Positions 25,018 through 33,239 of a stretch of DNA of 64,000 bases are shown here, one piece after another. Made by a program: the position numbers and the translations under genes. This DNA comes from Rhodophyticola sp017644125 (GTDB lineage: Bacteria > Pseudomonadota > Alphaproteobacteria > Rhodobacterales > Rhodobacteraceae): NCBI RefSeq assembly GCF_042140125.1, contig NZ_CP159473.1; one strand, written 5' to 3'. Below the pieces are notes generated by a model that saw nothing but the letters and a program-made list of their open reading frames with translations, ran no database searches and had not been told where the DNA came from. Position 1 is the stretch's first letter. Each line of letters begins with the position of its first letter.

Positions 25018-25833
25018 ATGATGACACAAGAGTCCTCCCCGGTCGATCTGGCCACGGCGATTGGCACCGAACTCCCCTTTTTGCGCCGTTATGCGCGCGC
25101 CCTGACGGGCTCCCAGGACAGTGGCGACAACTACGCCGCCGCGACGCTTGAAGCGATCCTGGAAGATCCGTCGCTGATTGGCGAGCTGGACGCCAAGGTC
25201 GCGCTGTTCAAGGCGCTGCACACGATCTGGGCGAGCAGCCGGCAGATATCGGTCGGCGACGAGCAGACGGCGTTGGAGAAAGCCGCGCGCGCCCATCTCG
25301 ACAGGTTGACCGAAAACACCCGCGAGGCGCTGCTGCTGCACACGATCGAGGGGTTCAACTTCGGCGATATCGCCAAGATCATGGATGTCGAACAGGCCGA
25401 GGCCGAGCACCTTGTGAGCGTGGCCCATACGGAAATGGCCGACAGTATCGCCGGCCGCGTCCTGATCATCGAGGACGAGCCGGTGATCGCCATGGATCTT
25501 GAAAACATGGTGAGCGATCTGGGCCATCAGATCACCGGTGTCGCCCGCACCCGGTCCGAGGCCGTTCGCCTTGGCGCGTCGGACAAACCGGATCTGATCC
25601 TGGCCGACATTCATCTGGCCGACAACTCTTCGGGGATCGATGCGGTCAATGACCTTCTGGGCGAATTTGGCGAGGTGCCGGTGATCTTCATCACCGCCTA
25701 TCCCGAACGTCTTCTGACCGGCGAGCGGCCGGAGCCCGCCTTCATGATCGCCAAGCCCTATACCGAGGGGCAGGTGAAATCGGCGGTGAGCCAGGCGATG
25801 TTCTTTTCCAGCACCGAAACGCTCAAGGCCTGA
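25018..25833 (+). CDS. phyR: general stress response anti-anti-sigma regulator PhyR
   Basis: 271 residues. A sigma-like N-terminal half (about 1-140; ELPFLRRYARALTGSQDSGDN, LTENTREALLLHTIEGFNFGDIA) is joined to a receiver domain. The receiver has VLIIEDEPVIAMDLENMV, the phospho-acceptor Asp in LILADIHLAD (about 197), Thr in FITAYPE and Lys in IAKPYTEG. Phosphorylation lets the sigma-like part capture NepR and free EcfG. Two adjacent ATGs (25018 and 25021) are both usable behind GGAAGG. Confidence 0.96.
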   Translation: MMTQESSPVDLATAIGTELPFLRRYARALTGSQDSGDNYAAATLEAILEDPSLIGELDAKVALFKALHTIWASSRQISVGDEQTALEKAARAHLDRLTENTREALLLHTIEGFNFGDIAKIMDVEQAEAEHLVSVAHTEMADSIAGRVLIIEDEPVIAMDLENMVSDLGHQITGVARTRSEAVRLGASDKPDLILADIHLADNSSGIDAVNDLLGEFGEVPVIFITAYPERLLTGERPEPAFMIAKPYTEGQVKSAVSQAMFFSSTETLKA

Positions 25834-25861
25834 AACGGCGACATCGCTCGAAGAATGCAAA

Positions 25862-25898
25862 AAAAACGCGCCCTGCAGGATCCGCAGGGCGCGTTTTT
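25862..25898 (+). terminator. Rho-independent terminator after phyR
   Basis: A 15-bp stem (25862-25876 with 25884-25898), a 7-base loop and flanking A and T tracts. It lies 29 bases after the phyR stop. Being symmetrical it may also stop leftward transcripts from the DUF1328 gene. Confidence 0.9.
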
Positions 25899-25976
25899 GA
25901 TGGTGGGTGCAGTTTCCGGGTGGCGACACAGATGGGGAAGACCGCCCGGACCAGCGACCGGGGCCTCTCGCTGCGT

Positions 25977-26147
25977 TTAGGGTGCGCGGCCGCGCAAGGC
26001 CCGCATGACAAGCGCCACGATGAACAGCACGATAAAGATGAAGAAGAGGATTTGGGCGATGCCGGCGGAGGCCGACGCGATGCCACCGAACCCGAGAACG
26101 CCGGCCACCACGGCCACGACGAAGAACAAGATTGCCCAATATAGCAT
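25977..26147 (-). CDS. DUF1328 (YtjA-like) small membrane protein
   Basis: 56 residues read leftwards from ATG at 26147 (RBS AGGAAGG). The pattern MLYWAILFFVVAVVAGVLGF, the GGIASASAGIAQ turn and a second helix ILFFIFIVLFIVALV match the two-helix DUF1328 family. An EcfG-type promoter lies 57 bases upstream. These proteins are common in stress regulons; their activity is unknown. Confidence 0.9.
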   Translation of the reverse strand: MLYWAILFFVVAVVAGVLGFGGIASASAGIAQILFFIFIVLFIVALVMRALRGRAP

Positions 26148-26203
26148 GGTGTTTCCTTCCTAACTTGAGTGTCAGGCCACGGTGTGACCAATCATGGAAG
26201 GAC

Positions 26204-26228
26204 AACGTGAGCGCCGGACAATGGTTCC
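26204..26228 (-). promoter_or_regulatory. EcfG-type promoter for the DUF1328 gene
   Basis: On the minus strand GGAAC at 26228-26224 and CGTT at 26207-26204 with a 16-base spacer. Confidence 0.8.
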
Positions 26229-26273
26229 ATAGCGATCACAGGCGCGTTGGCCGCGCCCGATCAGGCCGGACGT

Positions 26274-26639
26274 TCAGCCTTTGATCCGGCCTGAATTCTG
26301 CCATTCGGCCACAAGTTCCGCGACCGACGTGTTGGTGAAGGGGGAGGACAGGAAAAGCGCCATCCGTTCGGTCGCGCTCGGCGTCTCGGGGCCACCGATG
26401 AAAACCGGTGTGCCGCCCAGATTGCGCACCTGCTCGACCAGATCGGCCACACCGACGGGCGCGCCGGGGGTTCCGAAGAAAACCAGATCGACCTGCGCAA
26501 TTTCGGCCATGAGCCCGCGGGCGTCTTCCAGCGCTTCGGCACACAGAACCCGCGCGCCCTCCGCAGACATTTGCAGAATCTCCGACAGATCCTGTCGAAC
26601 GAACGGATCGGCTTCGATCACAACGAAAACGGGCGACAT
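26274..26639 (-). CDS. degenerate (pseudo-)receiver domain protein
   Basis: 121 residues with the CheY-like layout: an acidic N-terminal pair in VIEADPFVRQDL, strand 3 VDLVFFGTPG, strand 4 GTPVFIGG and strand 5 near FLSSPF. At the phospho-acceptor position a Gly replaces Asp, and the usual K-P at strand 5 is S-P, so phosphorylation is unlikely. It stands alone between the PhyR module and the Crp/Fnr gene, facing left. It may be a binding-only regulator; the partner is unknown. Confidence 0.7.
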   Translation of the reverse strand: MSPVFVVIEADPFVRQDLSEILQMSAEGARVLCAEALEDARGLMAEIAQVDLVFFGTPGAPVGVADLVEQVRNLGGTPVFIGGPETPSATERMALFLSSPFTNTSVAELVAEWQNSGRIKG

Positions 26640-26737
26640 GTCTCAGTTCCTGGGTCTGGTGCTCGTTAACTTGATGGAACTATTTCCGTCGCGCCGCATT
26701 AAACTGTGACATACATACATAAGATATCTCGGGAATT

Positions 26738-27466
26738 ATGGCGACGAAATGCAAATATTGCCCGCTGCGTAAGAGCCCTCTCTTCGTCACCCACACGGAC
26801 GAGGACACGCGCTTCATGCAACGCTTCAAGGTCGGTGAACTGGTCATCGACCCGGGCACGACGTTGCTGATGGAAGGCTCGAAAAGCCCGCAGCTTTTCA
26901 CGGCACTTCGGGGTATGGGCGTGCGCTACAAGACGCTCGAAACCGGGCAGCGCCAAGTGATCAATTTCGTTTTCCCAGGGGATTTCATCGGCTTGCAGGC
27001 CGCCGTGATGGGGGAGATGCAGCATTCGGTTGCCGCAAGCTCTCCGATGACGCTTTGTGTTTTCGACCGAACGGAGTTCTGGAATTTCTTCCGCTCCCAT
27101 CCCGAACGCGCCTTCGACGTCACGTGGCTGGCCGCGGTGGAGGAACATTTTCTGGGCGAAGCACTGGCTTCGGTCGGGCAACGCAGCGCGACCGAAGCCG
27201 TGGCCTGGTCCCTGACGCGGATCATGCTGCGGGGGAAGGCGACGGGACTGGTGCAGAACCGGACCATGCCCTTGCCCTACCGGCAACAGGATCTGGCCGA
27301 TGCGCTTGGCCTGTCGCTGGTTCACACCAACAAGACCCTCGGCAAATTGCGCGACCGTCAACTCGCCAACTGGTCCGACGGCTATCTCTATGTGAATGAC
27401 ATCGAGGAGCTTGCGAAGATCGCGCATATGACGGTGGAGGAGCCCATGGTCCGGCCGCTGATGTGA
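26738..27466 (+). CDS. Crp/Fnr family transcriptional regulator
   Basis: 242 residues: a cyclic-nucleotide-type beta barrel (about 20-125, with FVFPGDFIGL) and a C-terminal HTH (LPYRQQDLADALGLSLVHTNKTLGKLRD). The N-terminal CKYCPLRKSPLF holds two cysteines, but not the four-cysteine pattern of oxygen-sensing Fnr, so Fe-S sensing is doubtful. Crp/Fnr genes of this type often accompany the alphaproteobacterial stress cluster. No EcfG consensus seen upstream. Confidence 0.9.
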   Translation: MATKCKYCPLRKSPLFVTHTDEDTRFMQRFKVGELVIDPGTTLLMEGSKSPQLFTALRGMGVRYKTLETGQRQVINFVFPGDFIGLQAAVMGEMQHSVAASSPMTLCVFDRTEFWNFFRSHPERAFDVTWLAAVEEHFLGEALASVGQRSATEAVAWSLTRIMLRGKATGLVQNRTMPLPYRQQDLADALGLSLVHTNKTLGKLRDRQLANWSDGYLYVNDIEELAKIAHMTVEEPMVRPLM

Positions 27467-27472
27467 ATGCCG

Positions 27473-27513
27473 GATCCGCCCGCTGCGTGTGGCATGCCGG
27501 ATCGGGCGGGATC
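27473..27513. terminator. possible bidirectional terminator between convergent genes
   Basis: GATCCGCCCG (27473-27482) can pair with CGGGCGGGATC (27503-27513) with one bulge and a 20-base loop. It lies between the Crp/Fnr stop and the YihY stop. There is no clear T-run, so confidence is low. Confidence 0.35.
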
Positions 27514-28429
27514 AGACTTCCTTATAGGTATCGGCGACGACGGCGCCCCGTTCCCCGATGGGCCGGTCCGGGCCGACCGTGCTGTCCATCTTGGTATGGC
27601 GCTCCAGTTCGGCATTGAAGGCCGCGCCAAGCAGCAAAAGGAAACCGCTGATGAACAGCCATATCAACAGCGCGATCACCGCACCGATCGACCCGTAGAC
27701 TTCATTGTAGTTTCCGAAATTCGACAGATAGAGCGAAAACCCGGCCGATGCCGCGGCCCAGATCGTCACGGCCAGCACGGCGCCCGGCGTGATCCAGGGC
27801 AGCCGCGCCCCCCGCCGGTTCGGCCCGTAGCGATAGACAAGGCCCGTGCCCGCCAGCAACACCCCGATGGCCACCAGCCAGCGAACCACCTCCAGCGCAA
27901 GTGCGGCAAGAGTACCAAGCGGCAGGATTGCAAGGACGAAGGGCGTGACCACGACCGACGCGATCGAGATCAGAGCAACGAGGATCAGCGCCACGGTCAG
28001 CCCGAAGGCAGAGGCGTAGTGGGCAAGCCCCCTGCGGTTGCGCTCGTCATAGACGGCGTTCATGCCGCGCATCAGCGCCGCCACGCCCGCGCGCGTGGAC
28101 CAGAGCGCGAGCAGAATGGACAGGATTGTCGCCAGCCCCAGACTGTCGGTGCTGGCCGAGGCGAGTGCCGAGATCTGGTCGCCCAGAAGGGTGAAAACAT
28201 CCTCGGGCAGGATGGCGCGAAACGCTTCCAGTTGCGGCATGATCGCCCGTGGGTCCCCGATCAGCCCCCAGATCGCGATGACCGCTGTGATGGCCGGGAA
28301 AATGGCCAGAATACCATAAAACGCGACCCCGGCGGAAATCAGGCCGAGGTTCTTCCGGTCGATCTGGGCGAAAACACGCTTCGACACCGCCCACCAGACA
28401 GGCCATCCATGGCGAGGAACAATCTTCAT
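27512..28429 (-). CDS. YihY/virulence factor BrkB family membrane protein
   Basis: 305 residues with about six transmembrane helices and family marks: GLISAGVAFYGILAIFPAITAV, ALWSTRAGVAALMRGMNAVYDE, YRYGPNRRGARLPWITPGAV and the final SIGAVIALLIWLFISGFLLLLGAAFNAE. Inner membrane; transport role unproven in the family. A small reading frame overlaps its ATG by four bases (see 28426-28587). An EcfG-type promoter lies 354 bases upstream. Confidence 0.92.
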   Translation of the reverse strand: MKIVPRHGWPVWWAVSKRVFAQIDRKNLGLISAGVAFYGILAIFPAITAVIAIWGLIGDPRAIMPQLEAFRAILPEDVFTLLGDQISALASASTDSLGLATILSILLALWSTRAGVAALMRGMNAVYDERNRRGLAHYASAFGLTVALILVALISIASVVVTPFVLAILPLGTLAALALEVVRWLVAIGVLLAGTGLVYRYGPNRRGARLPWITPGAVLAVTIWAAASAGFSLYLSNFGNYNEVYGSIGAVIALLIWLFISGFLLLLGAAFNAELERHTKMDSTVGPDRPIGERGAVVADTYKEV

Positions 28430-28587
28430 CCTACACGGCTCCGCATTTGGGGGGATGACCCCGCCAGACCCGAAAAGGTCGTGCCATGGCGCGCAAGCAC
28501 GATCATGGGCACAGGGCCGGCCCCGGTCGGAGGGCGGTGGTACGCCCGTTTGATCGGGGCGAAAGCGCGAGGTTGCTTGCGATACAC
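28426..28587 (-). CDS. possible 53-residue small protein coupled to the YihY gene
   Basis: A GTG at 28587 preceded by AGGAGGG opens a frame starting (M)YRKQPRAFAPIKRAYHRP. It stops in an ATGA overlap with the YihY start. It is basic and proline-rich with no recognised family. The good RBS and exact coupling favour a translated leader peptide or small protein; homology is not visible, so this is tentative. The rest of 28430-28821 holds only the EcfG-type site at 28783. Confidence 0.35.
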   Translation of the reverse strand: MYRKQPRAFAPIKRAYHRPPTGAGPVPMIVLARHGTTFSGLAGSSPQMRSRVG

Positions 28588-28782
28588 GTCAATCCCTCCT
28601 GCCCGATTGGCCCGAATGCCGGCGCCGAGAACAGAGCCCGTCCGTGCTGCATATATAACGCTTAATCACCGGCATGTCGCGGGATCGGAAGTTTTGGACC
28701 GGCGCGGCCACGAGGGGACAGTCGGAAAAGGCCGCGCCGGCGGTGATACGAACGCTTGAGATGGGGCGTTCATCACCCGTCA

Positions 28783-28807
28783 AACGCCTGTCAGCCGGTT
28801 TGGTTCC
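28783..28807 (-). promoter_or_regulatory. EcfG-type promoter upstream of the small frame and YihY gene
   Basis: On the minus strand GGAAC at 28807-28803 and CGTT at 28786-28783 with a 16-base spacer. The distance to the first plausible start (28587) is about 195 bases, longer than for the other sites, so the leader or an unseen small RNA deserves attention. Confidence 0.6.
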
Positions 28808-28821
28808 ACGGCAGGGCGAAG

Positions 28822-29664
28822 TTATTTTCCGGCATGCAGTTCATCCTTCACCTGCCCCCATGCCATCAGCGCGAATATCGCTGTGCCACCGACGATATTG
28901 CCCGCCAGTACGGGAAGGAAAAATCCGAACACCGCCTCGCCCAGAGGCAGCATGCCCTGCACCATCAGATAGGCCATTTCCACCGAGCCCGCGACGATAT
29001 GGGTGAAATCCCCCGCGGCAATCAGCCATGTGAAGACCAGAATTATGAAAAAGCTGCTTTCTTCGGCCTGCGGCATCATCCAGACAATCGCGGCCACCAG
29101 AATGCCTGCGGGAATGGCCCGGAAGAAGCTGTCCACCGCCGGCATGCCGACCGCGTGTTCCGAGAGCGACATGATCGCGGGCGTCAGCTCCGCGGGCAGG
29201 GCGGGCGTATGGGCATAAAGTATCGCAATCGCGAAGGCGCCCACCACATTGGCGGACAGCACGATAGCCCATAATCGCGCGACAGCCCCGAACATGCGCG
29301 GTGTGGGGCGCGTCATCAGCGGCAGAACGGTCGTGATGGTGTTTTCGGTGAAAAGCTGCATCCGGCCCAGAATCACCAGCAGGAAACCCAGGGAATAGCC
29401 CAGGTTTTCAAGCAGATATCTCTGCGGACTGTCCGGCAGATAGGTGCGGAAGATCGCCTCGCCCAGAACCGAAAAGCTGATCATGATCCCCGCGGCGATG
29501 CCTGACCAGATCAACGAACGGGTCGGGCGTTCCAGTTCTTCCACGCCGTCGCGGCGAATGACTTCATAGATCAGTTTGGGGGAAAGCTTCGCGGCGTCTT
29601 CGACCGAAGCCTCCTCCGCCGCCTGCTCGACACTGCTGTTCGTTTCGGTCTTTTGAACGGTCAC
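28822..29664 (-). CDS. formate/nitrite transporter (FNT) family protein
   Basis: 280 residues: a charged N-terminus of about 50 residues, then six helices of the aquaporin-like FNT fold with SLGFLLVILGRMQLFTENT and the repeat GDFTHIVAGSVEMAYLM. A GTG at 29664 preceded by GGAG is the best start; an upstream ATG at 29700 lies inside the promoter. FNT proteins carry formate, nitrite or hydrosulfide; this longer, stress-promoted subgroup has no assigned substrate that I can state. Confidence 0.88.
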   Translation of the reverse strand: MTVQKTETNSSVEQAAEEASVEDAAKLSPKLIYEVIRRDGVEELERPTRSLIWSGIAAGIMISFSVLGEAIFRTYLPDSPQRYLLENLGYSLGFLLVILGRMQLFTENTITTVLPLMTRPTPRMFGAVARLWAIVLSANVVGAFAIAILYAHTPALPAELTPAIMSLSEHAVGMPAVDSFFRAIPAGILVAAIVWMMPQAEESSFFIILVFTWLIAAGDFTHIVAGSVEMAYLMVQGMLPLGEAVFGFFLPVLAGNIVGGTAIFALMAWGQVKDELHAGK

Positions 29665-29698
29665 TAAAGAATCTCCGTCGGTTAAAACATGACATACC

Positions 29699-29723
29699 AA
29701 CGCAGCCCGGCAGGTCCGGTTCC
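29699..29723 (-). promoter_or_regulatory. EcfG-type promoter for the FNT gene
   Basis: On the minus strand GGAAC at 29723-29719 and CGTT at 29702-29699 with a 16-base spacer, 34 bases before the GTG start at 29664. Confidence 0.8.
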
Positions 29724-29845
29724 GGGCAATCTTCGGAACTTGTCAGCTCTGCCGTGCGTTTTACCGACCTGCTCAACATGCCGGCGCCGTCCGTGGGCGT
29801 CGGAGACAGCAGTTCGCAGCGATATTTGTCGACGATGGCGGTCCG

Positions 29846-30823
29846 TCAGGCGGCCAACCCGGCGGATTTCGCGCGCAGCCGGATCAGGGCCAGAACCGTA
29901 TCGATCGTCGGGGTCTCGGTGCCGGTTATGCACCCCAGCTCCTGAACCGAGCCGACCAGCGCATCGATCTCCATCGGGCGGCCCGCATCGAGATCCTGCA
30001 ACATGGAGGTTCTGTGCGCGCCCACCGCCGCGCCGCCGTCAATCCGGCGCTCCACATCGATGGGAAACTTCACGCCCAGTTTCTCGGCGATCGTCTGGGC
30101 CTCCAGCATCATGGCCCTTGCAACCGCGCGGGTGCCCGGATCGGTGCACAGCACGTCCAGCGTCGCATGGGTCAGCGCCGAGATCGGGTTGAAGGACAGG
30201 TTGCCCCAAAGCTTGACCCAGATCTCGTCGCGCAGGCGCGGGCGCACCGGCGCCTTGAGCCCGGCCGCCATGAGCGCCTTCGACAGCGCCTGAGCCCGGT
30301 CCGATTTCGAGCCGTCGGGCTCGCCCAGGGAAAACCTGTTGCCTTCCACATGCCTGATTACACCGGGTTCTGCCACCTCGGCGGCGGGATAGACGACACA
30401 GCCCAGAACCCGGTCGGGGCCGAAGCCTTCCCATTGCGCGTCGCCCGGATCGACCGAGTGCAGACGTGTGCCCTCCAGCGGGCCGCCGATCTTGTGAAAA
30501 TACCACCAGGGAACGCCGTTCACGCCCGAGACGACCGTGGTGTCCGGCCCGATCAGCGGCTGCATCCGGCCGACGACGGGCGGCACCGAATGGGCCTTCA
30601 GCGTGATGATCACGTAATCCTGCGGCCCGAGCTCTTCGGGATCGTCGGAGGCGGTGACGGGCATGGTCGTGCTCTGCCCGTCTTCGATCAGCGTCAGCCC
30701 GTTCGCCTGCATCGCGGCCAGATGCGGCCCCCGCGCCACAAGGCTGACATCGGCGCCCGCCTCTGCCAGTTTCGCCCCCATATAGCCGCCGATGGCGCCC
30801 GCCCCGAAAATGCAGATCTTCAT
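29846..30823 (-). CDS. ketopantoate reductase (PanE/ApbA) family protein
   Basis: 325 residues. The NADP-binding N-terminus is MKICIFGAGAIGGYMGAKLA. A catalytic Lys lies in LRDEIWVKLWGNLSFNPI and a later TSMLQDLDAGRPMEIDALVG motif is typical of the family. In this operon it need not be the biosynthetic enzyme; paralogues reduce other 2-oxo acids. It is the last gene of the ten-gene peptide-uptake operon and overlaps the ligase stop by four bases. Confidence 0.88.
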   Translation of the reverse strand: MKICIFGAGAIGGYMGAKLAEAGADVSLVARGPHLAAMQANGLTLIEDGQSTTMPVTASDDPEELGPQDYVIITLKAHSVPPVVGRMQPLIGPDTTVVSGVNGVPWWYFHKIGGPLEGTRLHSVDPGDAQWEGFGPDRVLGCVVYPAAEVAEPGVIRHVEGNRFSLGEPDGSKSDRAQALSKALMAAGLKAPVRPRLRDEIWVKLWGNLSFNPISALTHATLDVLCTDPGTRAVARAMMLEAQTIAEKLGVKFPIDVERRIDGGAAVGAHRTSMLQDLDAGRPMEIDALVGSVQELGCITGTETPTIDTVLALIRLRAKSAGLAA

Positions 30824-32358
30824 GAGGTCGCTCCATCCGCGAGCCCGAGTTTTTCGGCCAGCCCGATCCGTTGCAGCTTGCCGGTCGCGCCTTTCGGAAT
30901 TTCGTCGAGGATCAGCACCTTGCGCGGCACCTTGAAGCCCGCCACCCGCTCCGCCGCGAAGGCGCGGATATCGGCTTCGGTCGCCTCGGCTCCCTCCTTC
31001 AGCACCACGGCCGCCGCGACGTCTTCGCCCAGTTTCGGATGCGGCAGGGCAAAGGTCACGACTTGCGCAACCGCGGGATGCGCGCTCAGCACGCCATCCA
31101 CCTCCAGCGGGCTGACCTTTTCGCCACCACGGTTGATGATTTCCTTCAACCGCCCGGTCAGGGTCAGGTATCCATCGGGATCGAAGGTTCCCTGATCCCC
31201 GGTGCGGAACCAGCGCCGCCCTTCGGCCTCGAAGAAATTCTTGGCGTTGGCCTCCGGGTTCCCCTCGTAGCCGGGGGTGACGTTGGGGCCCGAAATCACC
31301 ACCTCGCCCACACCGTCGGCAAGCCTGTTTTCGGTCTCGTCGGCGATGCGGACCAGCGGCCCCGCCGCCACACCGACCGATCCGGGCTTCTGGACGCCGG
31401 GCGGCAGCGGGTTGGAGGCCATCTGATGGGCGGCCTCGGTCATGCCGTAGCCTTCGATCACCGGGGCCGAGAAGGTCTCTGACAGGGCCTCCATCACCGG
31501 GCCGGGCAGGGAGGCGGAGGAGGAGCGCAGGAACCGCAGCGGCACGTCGGCGATGGTGTCGGCATTGCGCGGCGCGCGCGCGAGGATCGCCTGATGCATC
31601 GTCGGCACCGCCGTGTACCAGCTTGGACGCGCCTCGCGCATCCAGCCGAAGAACCGGATCGCGTCGAAGCCGGGCGCGCACCAGATCGATCCGCCCGCCG
31701 CGAGCGAAGCCGAAACCGCGGCGATCAGCCCGTGAATGTGAAAAAGCGGCATCACGTTCAGGCAGCGATCCGCGGATGTCAGATCGAGCGAGGCCCTGAT
31801 ATGCAGCGCCGAGGCCGCGACATTCGAGTGCAGCAACGGCACGATCTTGGGCCGTGAGGTTGTGCCCGATGTGTGCAGGATCAGCGCCACGTCGCCGCCA
31901 TCGGGCAGGGTGCCATCGGTCTGGCCCACCGATCCGTCCGCGCGGAGCGTGAACAGGCCCGCGGCGTCGTCGTCCCCGGCCTCCAGCCACAGGATCGTCA
32001 GGCCCATCTTTCGCGCGGCTTCGAAGGCCGGGCCGCTGTCTCCCGCCTTCAGGACCACCGCGCGCGCCCCGAGATCTTCAAGATAGAAGGCGAATTCCTC
32101 TTCGCGATAGGCCGGGTTCAGCGGGGCGGTCACAGCGGCCTGCGCGATGGTCACGAAGGCCGCGGCCATTTCGGGACCGTTGGGCAGGACAATGGCGACC
32201 CGGTCGCCCCGACCGATCCCGGCGGCGTGCAGCGTAGCGGCGACCGTGGCCGACAGATCGCGAAGCCCGCCATAGCTGAGCCATGTGCGGCCCGGTGCGC
32301 CAAAGGCGGGCGCGTCTGCATCCTGCGACGCGAACAGGGCGGCGATCGTATCGGTCAT
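30820..32358 (-). CDS. acyl-CoA synthetase (AMP-forming, ANL superfamily)
   Basis: 512 residues: A3 motif LILHTSGTTSRPK, A5 EGYGMTEAAHQM, A7/A8 RWFRTGDQGTFDPDGYLTLTGRLKEIINRGGEKVSPLEVD, and the C-terminal lysine in PKGATGKLQR. The sequence resembles the oxalate/dicarboxylate CoA-ligase (AAE3/PCS60-like) branch, but the substrate is not certain. The start at 32358 has GGAG nine bases upstream; 32367 is an alternative. Confidence 0.87.
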   Translation of the reverse strand: MTDTIAALFASQDADAPAFGAPGRTWLSYGGLRDLSATVAATLHAAGIGRGDRVAIVLPNGPEMAAAFVTIAQAAVTAPLNPAYREEEFAFYLEDLGARAVVLKAGDSGPAFEAARKMGLTILWLEAGDDDAAGLFTLRADGSVGQTDGTLPDGGDVALILHTSGTTSRPKIVPLLHSNVAASALHIRASLDLTSADRCLNVMPLFHIHGLIAAVSASLAAGGSIWCAPGFDAIRFFGWMREARPSWYTAVPTMHQAILARAPRNADTIADVPLRFLRSSSASLPGPVMEALSETFSAPVIEGYGMTEAAHQMASNPLPPGVQKPGSVGVAAGPLVRIADETENRLADGVGEVVISGPNVTPGYEGNPEANAKNFFEAEGRRWFRTGDQGTFDPDGYLTLTGRLKEIINRGGEKVSPLEVDGVLSAHPAVAQVVTFALPHPKLGEDVAAAVVLKEGAEATEADIRAFAAERVAGFKVPRKVLILDEIPKGATGKLQRIGLAEKLGLADGATS

Positions 32359-32458
32359 CTGGGTCATCTCCGGTTCTTGCCAGTGCAGGGGTGCAGGTTC
32401 GGCTGTTTGGCCCCGGCCTGCAACCATGGCGCGCTACGCCGGGTGCCGGCCACGTCCT

Positions 32459-33214
32459 TCAGGTATCCAGTTCGGTCGCGAAGGAGCGGCTGGCCCGGCC
32501 CCCGGCCTTGCGCGCCTCGTCCGCGGCCCTGATCGCGGCGTCGATCCCGCGGCGATCCGTCGTGCCGGAGAAATTGGCGCGGGTCGGCATCGCATCGGCC
32601 ACGTAGACGAACCGTTCATGGGCCACATCGTAAAGCCGCCGCAGTTCGGCCAGCGGATCGGGGTGGTCGTCCGCCCGCAGGGACAGCCACGGGTAATCCT
32701 CGGACCGGTGGATGACCAGTGCCGCCGACTGGGTGCCGCGCTTGTCCCCACCGGCGGCGGCACCGGCCTCCATCGCGGCCATAAGCCGTTCCGCCAGAGG
32801 CAGATGCCGGTGGGCGTCATAGGCCGCGAGCGTTTCGCTGATCACCGAGGGTCCGGCCAGCATGTTGCCGGCCACCGAAACCTCCCGGCCTGCGGTATGG
32901 CCGCACCAGTCCACGCAGTCCGCACCCGTATGGGCGGCGACATGCCCCTGCGCGTCGATCATGTGGATCTGGCGGCTTGCCTGGCCTGCGTCACGGGCCA
33001 CCAGATCGGCCACCACATCCTCCGACTTCTCGCCCGCGGCCAGCCGGTCCGCGGCTTCGATCCCCCAGATCGGGCTGACGAAGGCCTGGGTGGCGACGGC
33101 GCATTTGCCGCCGCGCAGATGCGGGACAAGCGCGCCGGTGGCGAAGAAGCGGCTGGCCACGGCCACGCCGTAATGGCCGGTTTCCGCATCGCGGGCGACA
33201 ATGGAGTAGGTCAT
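32459..33214 (-). CDS. DUF1028 family putative Ntn-hydrolase
   Basis: 251 residues. It starts MTYSIVARDAETGHYGVAVAS, then has AVATQAFVSPIWG, HTGADCVDWCGHTAGREVSVAGNML and GGDKRGTQSAALVI, all hallmarks of DUF1028. This family is predicted to have the Ntn-hydrolase fold and is often linked to amino-acid or peptide uptake genes. It sits 25 bases after the gamma-glutamyltransferase-like gene. Its reaction is unknown. Confidence 0.85.
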   Translation of the reverse strand: MTYSIVARDAETGHYGVAVASRFFATGALVPHLRGGKCAVATQAFVSPIWGIEAADRLAAGEKSEDVVADLVARDAGQASRQIHMIDAQGHVAAHTGADCVDWCGHTAGREVSVAGNMLAGPSVISETLAAYDAHRHLPLAERLMAAMEAGAAAGGDKRGTQSAALVIHRSEDYPWLSLRADDHPDPLAELRRLYDVAHERFVYVADAMPTRANFSGTTDRRGIDAAIRAADEARKAGGRASRSFATELDT

Positions 33215-33239
33215 GGGCGTCTTCTTTCTGCGTGTCTGT

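Noticed and set aside
26640..26737. EcfG promoter before the Crp/Fnr gene (GGAAC is present near 26673).
   Set aside because: No CGTT at 16-17 bases downstream; the sequence there reads CATT.
30824..31990. N-terminal extension of the ketopantoate reductase into the ligase gene.
   Set aside because: The extension is an arginine-rich out-of-frame reading of the ligase. The true reductase start is MKICIFGAGAIGG at 30823.
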